From Gnetum montanum (lineage: Eukaryota > Streptophyta > Gnetopsida > Gnetales > Gnetaceae), in assembly GCA_015680685.1 (NCBI GenBank), contig MNCI01017563.1, positions 81,625 through 107,559 on the forward strand: 25,935 nucleotides of DNA, written 5' to 3'. Within the stretch, counting starts at the first letter, position 1, and each line of letters opens with the position of its first letter. The notes below the pieces were generated by a model. It was not told the origin of the DNA. It did not search any database and was given only the letters and a program-made list of their open reading frames with translations. A program made the translations under genes and the position numbers. Positions 1 to 9,290 of the stretch are shown one piece after another.

Positions 1-428
1 AAGGAAAAATCTGAAAGTTGTGGCTTACTATGATTTAACATGAGTTTTAGTTCATCCTCCTCATTAAGTTTTGTATAAGTCACTTGCTCAAAATAGTCTG
101 CATACTTTTATTGTTACCTTGTGAGAATATTGAAAATGAGAGCTTAATCATATATCTATATATATATATACATATATATAATTACACATATATATCTATG
201 AATCATGTTCAAAATACCAATAAATTAGATTTTAATGGTTGTTTGGATGGCCTATGTCGGTGTCTCTTTTGATTATTTGATTATTTTGATCATCTTTAGA
301 ACGTCATGGTTCATTTTGAGTTTGTATTTCTTGTTTCAGGCTGTTTTGGTTTTTCCCCACCATTTACATTTTTATTTAAAATTTTCTAGTCCTTGCACTT
401 GCATGCAATCTATAGTTTGGGGGCTAAG
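1..428. other. AT-rich intergenic stretch, no gene seen
   Basis: No convincing coding region is visible on either strand; the short open frames have no recognisable motif. It holds an interrupted TA microsatellite around 149-198. There is no RNA-gene signature that I can see. Confidence 0.6.
149..198. repeat. TA-rich microsatellite
   Basis: Alternating TA and CATA runs form a low-complexity tract. A similar TA run occurs at about 15848-15867. It is simple sequence with no further function implied. Confidence 0.7.
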
Positions 429-605
429 TGTTGAGGCCAACTTTCACCCATGCAAGGCATGGGGGCCTTGTTAAACCAGATAAAATAAAAAATATATATA
501 TAAAGCAATAAAAATATAAATTCTAAATTTAAAAAAATAGATTAAACTAAAAATAAATAAAATATAAACTAAGGCTTATTTTCTTGCATCTTATTTTGGT
601 GGTCG

Positions 606-1035
606 ATGGGGAAAAAGGTGGCCAGCAATTAGGGTTAGGTTTTCTCCTCCCTCTGAGGCCGCCGTTATAAAAAGGAGAGGGAGGAGGCTCTGCAGGGGGA
701 GGGGGGGATGAGGGGAGGAAGGGTCCGGTTCTGGGTTGCAGGTCCCAGAGTTCTGCAGCGGCCGCGCAACGCTTCTTCCATTCGCCGCTGCCCGCAACGC
801 CACTGTTCGTCCATCGTCGTTGCTCCCGCTGTCTGCCGTCACGCCTGCTGCGTCTGTGTACTGACTGCCGCGTCCCTGCTCCCACCGCCGGCTACCACGT
901 TGTCATTTCTCTGGCAGATCCGCCGCCACCCGCAGCGGATTTCTGTTCCGTCCGCGCCGCCTTCGTTCCGTCGCCTCTTTCTGCGCCGTTGCTGCTGCGC
1001 CGTCGCTGTTTCTGCTGCACGCGGTCTCTGCTGCG
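606..1035 (+). repeat. Direct duplication, copy 1 (430 bp), ends at N1036
   Basis: This block aligns without gaps to 1038-1467 at an offset of 432, with about ten substitutions that I counted by eye. The right edge of copy 1 abuts the single ambiguous base at 1036, and copy 2 begins two bases later. It includes the TATA-like box at 666-673. The N exactly at the junction suggests two unmerged contig ends or two alleles placed in series, although the local repetitiveness leaves a true tandem repeat possible. Confidence 0.85.
666..673 (+). promoter_or_regulatory. TATA-like box of the GC-rich island
   Basis: TATAAAAA sits just upstream of a GA-rich then G-rich tract, inside a sharp transition to GC-rich sequence. 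The same motif recurs at 1098-1105 in the duplicated block. It looks like a core promoter, perhaps of an LTR; transcription is not shown by the sequence. Confidence 0.35.
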
Positions 1036-1037
1036 NA

Positions 1038-1467
1038 ATGGGGAAAAAGGTGGCCAGCAATTAGGGTTAGGTTTTCTCCTCCCTCTGAGGCCGCCGTTAT
1101 AAAAAGGAGAGGGAGGAGGCTCTGCAGGGGGAGGGGGGGATGAGGGGAGGAAGGGTCCGGTCCTGGGTTGCAGGTCCCAGAGTTCTGCTGCGGCCGCGCA
1201 ACGCTTCTTCCGTTCGCCGCTGCCCGCAACGCCACTGTTCGTCCATCGTCGTTGCTCCCGCTGTCTGCCGTCGCGCCTGCCGCGTCTGTGTACTGACTGC
1301 CGCGTCCCTGCTCCCACCGTCGGCTACCACGTTGTCATTTCTCTGGCAGATCCGCCGCCACCCGTAGCGGATTTCTGTTCCGTCCGCGCCGCCTTCTTTC
1401 CGTCGCCTCTTTCTGCGCCGCTGCTGCTGCGCCGTCGCTGTTTCTGCTGCACGCAGTCTCTGCTGCG
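1038..1467 (+). repeat. Direct duplication, copy 2 (430 bp)
   Basis: Colinear with 606-1035 without insertions or deletions. Differences are scattered and mostly C/T or G/A. The duplicate TATA-like box is at 1098-1105. After 1467 the sequence continues into the rest of the GC-rich island, so only this copy joins naturally to the right-hand flank. Confidence 0.85.
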
Positions 1468-2269
1468 CTGCCCTGTTCGTCTGCCGCCACGCTGTCCTTC
1501 TGCTACCGCCGCCACGTTGCTGATTCCGACGACGCTGTTCCTTCTGTTTTGCCACTGCCGCCTTGTTTTGTGCTCCCGTCGCGCCGTTTCTGCTCCCACC
1601 GCCGACTGCAGCATAACTACCTCTCGCCGTCCGCCCACTGCTGCGCTAACACCTCCCGCTGCCTGCCGACATGCCTACTGCGTCTGTGTGCTGGCCGCCG
1701 CATTCCTGCGCCGCTACTTCTCCTGTGCTTGGCGCGTCTCTGTTGCATCATCCCTGCTGCGCCGCACCATCGTTCTCTGCACTCCCGTCGCTGTGGCTGC
1801 TGACTGTCGCGCCACCACGCCGCTCTTGTGTGCTGCTGCGTTGCTCCTATGTGCTTGCTGCGCTGCCCTGTTCGTCTGCCGCCCGCGCTGCCACCTTGGT
1901 CTGCCGCGTGGATCGCTGCTCCTGCCGTGCTACCTCCTCTGCTACCACGCTGCGCTGCTGTTTCTCCTGCGTCGCGCTGCTGAAAGAGTTCGTCCAAGAA
2001 GGTGTACGCACGAGCCTTGCTCATCTTGGCACCGTGTACAATCTTCTGCGGATCCGCCCCAGCCTCTGCATCACCAGCGGAAAGGAGTCTATAAAATTCG
2101 ACTGCACTCCCCGCTCTGCCCGTTTACACAGTGCATCTTGTTATTCTAAGTTTCCAAATTAAACTGGAGTATTTAAATATTGAATTAAATCTAAACTTTT
2201 ATCTTGATATTTTGTTATTATTGTTTGTCACATTGCCCTTTCCAGCTGAGACTATTCCCGGGTTTCCGT

Positions 2270-2400
2270 ATCCATACGGGAGGCGCCCCAGGCGATAAGT
2301 CTTCTAAAACGAGTTTTCACAGGTGTTCGCGTGTNATCCATACGGGAGGCGCCCTAGGCGATAAGTCTTCTAAAACGAGTTTTCACAGGTGTTCGCGTGT
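2270..2400 (+). repeat. 65-bp duplication flanking N2335
   Basis: Positions 2270-2334 and 2336-2400 are the same 65 bases apart from one C/T difference. The single N at 2335 lies exactly between them. The unit carries a short GGGAGGCGCC motif. As with the other N positions, this fits an unmerged contig overlap better than a biological tandem repeat. Confidence 0.85.
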
Positions 2401-2403
2401 CCA

Positions 2404-3023
2404 AAATTTACTCATCAACATGTGTATAATAAGATTTTATTCAAAAAACCCCAAACCAAACAAATGCAAATGCTTATAAATATATAATTCAAGGTTGGCT
2501 AAGAATCTCTACCTTGATTTTTATAATTCACCATTAGGTGCTTCTGGTTAACCCCTCCTTGTTTTTGAGTGGGTTAAGAGCCACATTTAAGAAGACTTTT
2601 CTCTTGTAGATAGTAAAGGGTTTCAAACTTCTTAGTGTTCCTTTAAAATCAACTAGATCTCTCTCTTTGTGCTAGCTTCAATGAACCAAACATACTTACT
2701 TGAAAAGTTAACCTGCATAAGCATAAACAAAATATGTATAGTTATGAAAATGATAACTTGGATAAGTATCATAAAAAATTAATAAATATTAGTATTGAAT
2801 TATAATCAAGTAAACCAAACCCATAGTGATGGAGGAATATAAATGTAATGAATTATATGTGATTCCTTTTAAAGTGAATCCCAAAGCCAACCATCAAATT
2901 CTCTATTAGTGTTAAGTATCAACTAATAGATTTTAGTCAAAATTAAAGGTTGCCAAAGTAGTTCTCAAATTAGGTTTTATATATTAGATTTTCTTCCTTC
3001 TGTCTTAATTTTAGATGAAAAAG
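2404..3023. repeat. Dispersed repeat R1, copy a
   Basis: This segment aligns over roughly 600 bases with 23603-24183 in the same orientation, starting at a shared TTTACTCAT and continuing past a shared TTCAAGGTTGGC. Copy a has 30 bases (2739-2768) absent from copy b. The match stops near 3023 only because copy b is interrupted there by an LTR, so R1 may extend further right here. I see no coding domain in it, and its repeat class is unknown; it could be part of an LTR or a miniature element. Confidence 0.8.
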
Positions 3024-4169
3024 CTAATACGAGATTTTATATCAAATTACATTTTATAAGATTAATATCATTAAAATGAAAACTAAATTAAATAAGTATC
3101 GATAAGTATTGGAACGATATAAAAATTGGTACACCAATAGATCCAATAGGTAGAAACTCAAATCAATAGATTTATTAAGAATTAATAAAGTAATTAATTA
3201 AATAGACCTTCTCTAAAATACATTTATGTGTACATAACCCTAAGCAATTCAAACTTGAAAAGTAAAGTAGCTATAATAAATTTCCCTACCTCAAATTTGA
3301 TGTGTTCCAAAATCCTCTAATGGTAAAGATTCTCCTATCAAGCTTGAGATTCTAATCGAAAAATAACCTAGTGAGAACATGGTTAAAAAACAAAGAGAAA
3401 TTATAAGATAGTTTTTTCTTCTAATTTGACAAAGTCTCTCTCTCTTGCTTTCTCTCGCAAATGATGGCAAAGAAAATCAATGGATTCTAATGGAAGAAAA
3501 ACATGTATTTATAATTATAGAGTTAAATGAAGGTTTGTCTCTATAGAAATTTCTAATCAATGACTAAAAGCCAAAATCTCATGTCTAAACTCTATGCAAT
3601 CTCAAATGAGAGAGGCTCATGTGATCACATATATTATGCAAAATGATTTCATAGTGGAAACCAAGTGCCAGGAGAGGGGCACAACTCTGATTTCCAAATA
3701 TTGAATATGGTAGTAAAAACTAAAAAGGTATAGAAATAAAATTTATAAAATTTCTTAAAAGTTGTAGAGTGAGCATAACAAAAACAAACTTGCAACAAGG
3801 TTCTAAGATTTCTAAAAGGATGGAAGTAGTGAAAAATAGAAAAATAAAGAATGAAGACAATATGCAGTAAGATTTTTATCCTTTCCCATTAAATTTTTTA
3901 GAGATCCAATAATTTTTGGATCTTCTATAGAGCTTTTTTAATTTTTGAATCAAGGGAAGTAGCATGTTAAAAGTCTTGGTGTAGTCTTTAAAAAGTTTCC
4001 TCCATTATGGAGAATAGATAACATTATTTTTAAAAAAGCCACTAAATTTATATTTTTTCCTCAATGTAACCAAATAGTGAATAGAATATCTATGGTGTGC
4101 CTTAACCTACACATATTATACTGATCTAATCATAGACATGCATACATCTTCATGTACTATGTATCTTAC
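3024..4169. other. AT-rich sequence, probable continuation of R1, no gene seen
   Basis: The stretch is AT-rich with frequent stop codons in all frames. On the minus strand a TATAAATA-like sequence near 3508 is followed by pyrimidine- and GA-rich sequence around 3425-3460, which resembles the start of an LTR transcript or a promoter, but nothing confirms it. The right edge is the 5-bp target site CTTAC at 4165-4169 of the neighbouring retrotransposon. Confidence 0.4.
4165..4169. repeat. Target site duplication, left (CTTAC)
   Basis: CTTAC directly precedes the LTR edge at 4170 and is repeated directly after the other LTR at 11145-11149. Five base pairs is the usual duplication length for LTR retrotransposons. 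Confidence 0.8.
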
Positions 4170-4981
4170 TAATGAGTGGCGAGGTACCCCTACACTCAAC
4201 CATACGAATACAAGCGTTTCACGCGCGATCCGGTCGAACTCCAAGGACTAAGTGCTTATGTGCCCTAATGGAACACTTAAAGTTAATCAATCGTTGTCTT
4301 CCCAAACTTACTTGTATTGTCATGGTTGTATGGTTAAGTAAGCTTGAGGTATATGATTTTTATATCTTTTATCTATTTAATGTCTTATGCTAATAGGGGA
4401 AGGTGAAGAGAACTATGTGACTAACTTTCATTAACTATTTGCTAACTAAGTTCTAATTTTCCTAACACCAATATCCGTTCCCACTTGTCGCACACATCCT
4501 GAACCAGTGCAACGCTGTTGGGATTACCAAACACTATTCGTCACTGGGTTACCAAGCGTTGCACACGTGCTCGAAGTAGTCATACTGAGTGTACTTAACT
4601 AGGAGAGTTAACGGTTGAGAGAGATTAATTAACTAGGAAAGCAATTACACATTCAAGAATAATTAATTCCTATTTAGCTTAGTCCACGTGCTGCAAAGTT
4701 TATCAAAAAGTTTATCTTTATTGCTATACACAAATGTGTGCTTAGGTACAATTTGCTCGAATAAAGATCCATTCACTTTAAGACTCCCACTGCAGGCACA
4801 TGGAAATTATTCTAACTCTAGAATGGTAAAACTGCAAGAGTTTAGCTAAGGGTCTAGGTCTAAGTGCCTAAAACAGGAAAAGCCACCTCTTATTTATAGA
4901 CATTGTGGTGGGTCGCGATATCACGTACACGATATTGTGGGTCCGGACACGATATTGCGTACACGATATTGTGGCTTATCA
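4170..4981 (-). repeat. 3' LTR of the gag-protease element
   Basis: This 812-bp LTR aligns with 10388-11144 and 24184-25068. On the plus strand it reads TAATGAGTGG to CTTATCA; the other two copies begin TGATGAGTG, so the canonical TG end has become TA here by a G-to-A change. It carries a minus-strand TATA box (4891-4898) and, near 4916-4975, CpG-rich palindromic repeats containing GATATTG and CGTACACGAT. A GGGGG polypurine tract of the minus strand abuts its inner end. Confidence 0.85.
4891..4898 (-). promoter_or_regulatory. TATA box in 3' LTR
   Basis: TATAAATA on the minus strand, followed by AGAGGTGGC. It is conserved at 11105-11112 in the 5' LTR and altered to TACAAATA at 24893-24900 in the third copy. 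The location fits the U3/R promoter. Confidence 0.6.
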
Positions 4982-4993
4982 TACCCCCATGAC
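4982..4993 (-). promoter_or_regulatory. Polypurine tract of the gag-protease element
   Basis: On the minus strand GTCATGGGGGTA lies directly before the 3' LTR. The same sequence flanks the LTR of the third copy at 25069-25080. In LTR elements this tract primes plus-strand DNA synthesis. Confidence 0.7.
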
Positions 4994-6838
4994 TAAATAA
5001 AAACTCGTCCTCAAGTTCCTTACAAAATATTGGGAAGGTATGGGATTACTGACTTGAATGACACTAATAGTGAATGGGGTGATATGTGAACGGATTACAA
5101 TACATGCCAACAGTAGTGTTCATAACCATAAGAGTGAACACTATGTACATTTGACATCTAGCCTTATTTGGTAGCTGGGAGAGAAGAGAGAGAGAGAGAA
5201 AAAAGATGTGTTGCTGCCAATATCAAGATTGCACCTTTTTTTGTCCATCTATAAGTGCCTCATCAATCTCATTCCTTGCATAACGATTCCAGCACCAGTG
5301 CATTTTAAGTGTTCCCTCTAGATCCAATCCATTGTTGTATGATTGCCATCTACACACACAACATAGTTTTATATTAGCAAGGATAAATGAATCATAATGC
5401 AGTTGATACCTTACCTCGGTGTAAGGTCCATTGGCTGAGTTGTGATATGGCTAATGCGGATTCTAGAGATATAACACTGGTGACTACCCAAGGTGCAGGG
5501 GTTAGGAGAAAATTGAAAAAATTGGACTAGAACCCCCATGACTAAGAGCGAACCTCCAGTAGCGATAGAATCGAAAAATATAAGGAATAAGAAAGATGGA
5601 GAAAAAGAAACAACAAAAACGCCAATGAAATGAATGTCAGAGATGGAAATGAACAAAATAAATGGTGATGATGAAAATGTTTAAGGGAAAGAAGTTAACT
5701 GATGCACCAAATAGGAATGCCAATGGGTCCTCCCCAAAGTAGGCTCATGCCCTTAATGCCCTGACAATCCTGCATTCAAAGAGTCCGTTGGCTCTGGAAA
5801 TGTCAATTGGAAGCAATAGTTAAAGTCTTAACCACAAGAATTTACCCAAAATATAGACTACTGATATAACCGAAAATGAGGTGGAAAAATGGAGAAAGAA
5901 TGATGAAGAGAAAAGAATGGAATGGAGTCCCAAGAACAAGGTGGTGTACATCCCTTTGTGTATGTATGGTTAATGTGACTGAGTAGATCTCATTCCAAAT
6001 CTAGCCTTAAATAAACCACATTCAGTGACTTCACATTAATACACTTGGCCAAGCCATCCTCTTCAAGTAGCAAGAATGCTTCCGCCAAAGAGTCACCACC
6101 ATTCCGATGAACGAGAAAAGGAAAAAGTAGGAAGCGAGAAAGGGTCTTAGTTAAAGGAAACATGTTTGTTTAGTTCCATAACTAGTGCTTGTAGCCCACA
6201 TGGTTATTTTTTCTAAATGGTGTGCTTTGAATTCTCACCCTTTTTATTTGTGTGAGAACCACACCATGCAAAGACTTATTATTTTTATTAGCTCAGCTTC
6301 CTAATAATGGAGCAATGTCGGAATGTCTAAGGAAAACCCAAGAAGAAAAAATCCAAGCACCCAAGAGAATGACCAGCACAAATGCATCAAATCCCCTTGA
6401 AGTAACACACTTTTCAATCCTTAAGTACTTCTGTAGTTTGAGAAATGTCCAGTGACCAATTCATTGATAGTTTTATTATTAAGAAAGGGACTGTACAGTT
6501 CCAAGCCAAGAGAGACTATAGAAATTCATGGATGCATGGGAGATGTGGACTCATTGCCTGTTATATCAAAAGAACCATACCTTAGTATCAACATTATAAC
6601 TCAGAGGTAAAAACTAAACATTAGCAATCAATAAAATATAGTTCATACCACCATTAGGAGCAATTATTAGGTGACGAACCTAACAAAATAAATAAACACA
6701 CAAATAAATGGAGGAGTATAAATGATGTTGCAAAACAAAAATGAGAAAAGTTAGAGAAATTTTTAAAAACAAAAATGTGTAAAACAAAAACTTAAAAAGG
6801 AACTGAGGGACTCAATTGATTAGCATCGGTGGCCATCT
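4994..6838 (-). other. Noncoding internal region replacing pol
   Basis: No reverse transcriptase, RNase H or integrase motif is visible in any minus-strand frame, and stops are frequent. About 850 bases of this region are shared with 25081-25935, so this layout belongs to the family and is not obviously a private deletion. It includes a GA-rich stretch near 5178-5206 and a CCCCCATGACT motif near 5530 that repeats the polypurine-tract sequence. One minus-strand frame at 5411-5656 is hydrophobic, but it is not preserved in the other copy, so I do not call it a gene. Confidence 0.6.
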
Positions 6839-7212
6839 CCCCCATGACTGAGTTGAAAGGAGGAGACCTGAAATAATGAGCGGGGTCATCCCATCTCTGA
6901 GGTCTTATGTGCATTGATCAATAATCTCTTATCGGAGTGCTTGTTTGAATTTTTTAAGAGTTTCCAACTTCTCTCAATTGATGCTTTTAGGTTAAGGTTT
7001 GGAAGTTGCTGACGCTCTTGCTCCAGTGTATCTATGCTTTTGATGTGAGCGCAAGTTGTTTCCTCAATTAGTTCCATGCACGTTGGTGAGTTGCTCTCTT
7101 GATCAGCCATCAACCATGGGGTGTCTTTTTGTTGTGTGGTTGCTACATATAGGCACTTTTGTATGTAAATTTCTTGTGCACATTGATTGCATGCAGGCAA
7201 TGCTGAACATTC
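6839..7212 (-). pseudogene. Degenerate gag-pro tail after the protease
   Basis: After the protease frame stops at 7213, another minus-strand frame continues through about 6886-7200. It is hydrophilic and rich in Glu, Lys, Asn and Leu, for example IDTLEQERQQLPNLNL. In Athila/Tat elements a poorly conserved linker separates protease from reverse transcriptase, and this may be its remnant. The coding signal fades near 6840, at a CCCCCATGACTG sequence resembling the polypurine tract. No catalytic motif is present. The assignment rests on position only. Confidence 0.35.
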
Positions 7213-7720
7213 CTATATGTAATCACATCCTATATCACTATATGTGATGCATGGAACTTTCTTCTTCTCAATCTTCTCAAAATTTTTTTCCTTAGATATT
7301 TCCAGGGAAAGATCGAGGATTCGTAGGCATGCATTTATGGTACTTAGCCATTCCCTTCCCATTATTATTGGGAAGTCCCCTTTGTCATTTTTTACTTGTA
7401 TCACTAGGAAATCAGCTGGGTATGACCACCCACACACAGTGGTAATGATGTCCTCCACCAGCCCCAAGGGAACAGTGATGGACTAGTCAGCCAGCTCTAA
7501 GTGAATATTGCTCTTCTTTAGTGGAGACAGGTTCCAGGATTTATACATCTCTTATGATATTAAGTTGACTCCGGAACCTAAGTCCAAAAGAGCTTTACAT
7601 GGTTCATTCCTAGCAACCTGGAGATAGATTAAAGGACTTCCAAGATCAGAGAATTTCCTGGGAAGGCGACCCTCCTTAATCCAGTCAGTGATGACATGTG
7701 TTAACATAACCATGTGTGTT
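7213..7720 (-). pseudogene. Retropepsin-like aspartic protease remnant (pro)
   Basis: The minus-strand translation runs from about 7720 through a hydrophilic stretch, then ALLDLGSGVNLI near 7565-7600, and ends with DFPIIMGREWLSTINACL. This is the layout of the single-domain aspartic protease of Athila/Tat gypsy elements, which processes the polyprotein and acts as a dimer. The catalytic Asp is in the D-L-G triplet, and the IIMGR segment is the family's conserved flap-to-C-terminal hallmark. Two in-frame stops interrupt it, one just after VNLIS and one after LELAD, so no intact enzyme is encoded. The part from 7467 to 7213 is open. It follows gag in what was probably one reading frame. Confidence 0.8.
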
Positions 7721-8366
7721 GAGCTCTATGTTTGGTTTGAAGGGAGCTTTGAAGCCTTATTTGATGAAGAAGCGTTCAGAGGCTCAACTGCTTGTGGTTG
7801 TGAGTGTTTGGTTGGACTATTGGTTCTGAAGAAAGGTCTTCTCTTTGTACAATTGTCAGAACCAGTAGTGAGTTGAAGGTTCATAGCTCTCATAGCATTG
7901 CGTTGTTGTAGTTCAGTGGGGAGTTCCCCTTGCATTACTAGAGCAGGTGGTAATGGAGCTATCAGTGTGAGAGTTGCAGATGGATTTGGATGATGGTATG
8001 TCTGTGGATTTTCTCTCCCAGGGGAAGGAGTCCTATAATACTCTCAAGCTTGGTAGTGATGTTGTGATGTCACATGATCAACATATTCACGTGGAGAGAT
8101 TGGCTGCTGCACGTAGTAGCCATATGGATCCAGTTTCTGGTAAGGGTATTGTTGCCTTACTAGTGACATCCCTCATGACTATGGGCATTACCACTATTGG
8201 TGTTGCTCAATAGGTTGTGGTGGAGTTTCACTTGGATAATACATTAAAGGTTGGTGCAACTACCTTGGGTTACCTTGGGGATAAGGTAACCATCGGGGTG
8301 CTTGCTATTTGTTAAGTCATGGGTTGAGTGCATACATCCCAGACTCTTGTAGATATGAGATTACTG

Positions 8367-8408
8367 GGCAACATCCCTTAGGATGGTTGTACTGGCATAT
8401 CTCACATC
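8367..8408 (-). other. Zinc knuckle of gag
   Basis: CEICQYNHPKGCCPV on the minus strand carries Cys-x2-Cys-x3-His-x3/4-Cys. This is the single knuckle seen in Athila/Tat gag proteins and would bind the element's RNA. It lies in the longest open gag frame (8317-8697, 126 codons). Confidence 0.7.
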
Positions 8409-9010
8409 CACCATCATTCTTTGTATAAGAATCCAAAACCTCTTTGGTGATGGCCATTTTACCCTTACCTTTGTTACATGCATGGTCCATGTCCCTCTTT
8501 TTCTTTTTGTCATAGTCACTACCTCGCTCCTTATACTTCTTTACAATTTTAAGAACGGTTTCAAATCTACTATCTAGGGAGTCCCACATTTGGTCTACCT
8601 TTGCCGATACCTCTATTGTTAATTTTTGGAGTAGCAAAGTTTTCCTATGCACCATCTCTTCGAGTGGTGACTCTTCCTTCTCCTCATAGAATCTCACTCC
8701 CCTTTTTTAGAGGGAAGAATTGCAGTTGTACTCTTGCACACTTTCTCTCTTATGTAGCTCCCCTTCTTCCTTGGCTACTTGCTCTAGTAATCTATGGATC
8801 TGATGGGACCTAAGTTCTAATAATCGCCCTTGGGCATATGTTCCAATGGTTCTCCTGGTTTCATGCCTAAGTCCATCTATGAGATGATGTAGTTGATCCT
8901 ACTATGAATAACCATGGCCCGGGCAACGATGTTAAAGTGCATAATAACAGCCCATGACAGCATCCAAGGCTTCATGATTCCCCTACTTCCATCCTTGGAT
9001 TTGTTTTCAT

Positions 9011-9290
9011 AGGTTAGACACTCGAGAGTACATTTGGTACTTATCATTAAACAGTTCTAACATCATACTCCACCTCTGAATGGATTTCGGTTCAAAGGAC
9101 CGGTACCAGCATTTCGCTTCTTTTACTAGTGTCCTTGCGAACAACTTTAGTTTTTTCCACTCGTTTTCTATGTTTTGCATGGCACATGCATCGTGAAATG
9201 CTTGTAGGTGATTCTAAGGATCAACGTTGTATCCCCCCTCAAGTTTTGGGATGTTATTCATGTCTAACCTCTTGATCCTGCTATCGTTTT
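9011..9290 (-). other. Retrotransposon gag core domain (within gag remnant)
   Basis: The minus strand reads NIPKLEGGYN, then HLQAFHDACAM, KLFARTLVKEAKCWYRSF, IQRWSMMLELFNDKY. The pattern of a tryptophan near the middle, then a second tryptophan followed by L-x-x-x-F, matches the plant gag domain consensus (A-x-x-W then W-x-x-L-x-x-x-F). One stop codon lies after NVDP. Confidence 0.75.

Larger units (their letters stand above)
429..2263 (+). repeat. GC-rich, CT-biased repetitive island, possible LTR or leader of an unidentified retroelement
   Basis: Between about 605 and 2130 the composition changes sharply to GC-rich, with C and T dominating the plus strand and many CTG/CCG-like triplets. 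Both flanks are AT-rich. A TATA-like box at 666-673 is followed by a purine-rich stretch, as in an LTR or promoter-leader region; a second TATA-like box lies near 2090. The sequence is internally repetitive: related text recurs near 835, 1267 and 1672, and a 28-base stretch at 1461-1488 recurs at 1856-1883. The candidate left edge at 429 begins TGTTGAGG, a plausible LTR start. Open frames on both strands here are long only because stop codons are rare in GC-rich sequence, and they match no family I know. The retroelement identity is inference; I found neither a second LTR nor a primer binding site. Confidence 0.35.

Noticed and set aside
447-463. Inverted repeat CCCATGC-AAG-GCATGGG as a possible terminator or regulatory hairpin
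   Set aside because: A single short stem in plant DNA without a T-run or known context; it may belong to an LTR end, but this cannot be shown.
633-644. Telomere-like AGGGTTAGG
   Set aside because: Only one partial unit, also present in the duplicate at about 1065; no array.
547-2162. Many long open frames on both strands across the GC-rich island
   Set aside because: They overlap each other in all frames, cross the N-split duplication, and are rich in Arg, Ala, Cys and Ser from CT-rich triplets. GC-rich sequence has few stops; no motif or conserved frame is visible.
4173-4177. LTR start at TGAGTG with a different target duplication ACTAA
   Set aside because: ACTAA is not found after the other LTR, whereas starting at 4170 gives an exact CTTAC pair and agrees with the TGATGAG start of the other two LTRs.
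5411-5656. Hydrophobic minus-strand frame that could be a membrane protein, even an env-like one
   Set aside because: The matching region of the second family copy has several stops in the same frame, and the hydrophobicity comes from TTT/TCT-rich sequence.
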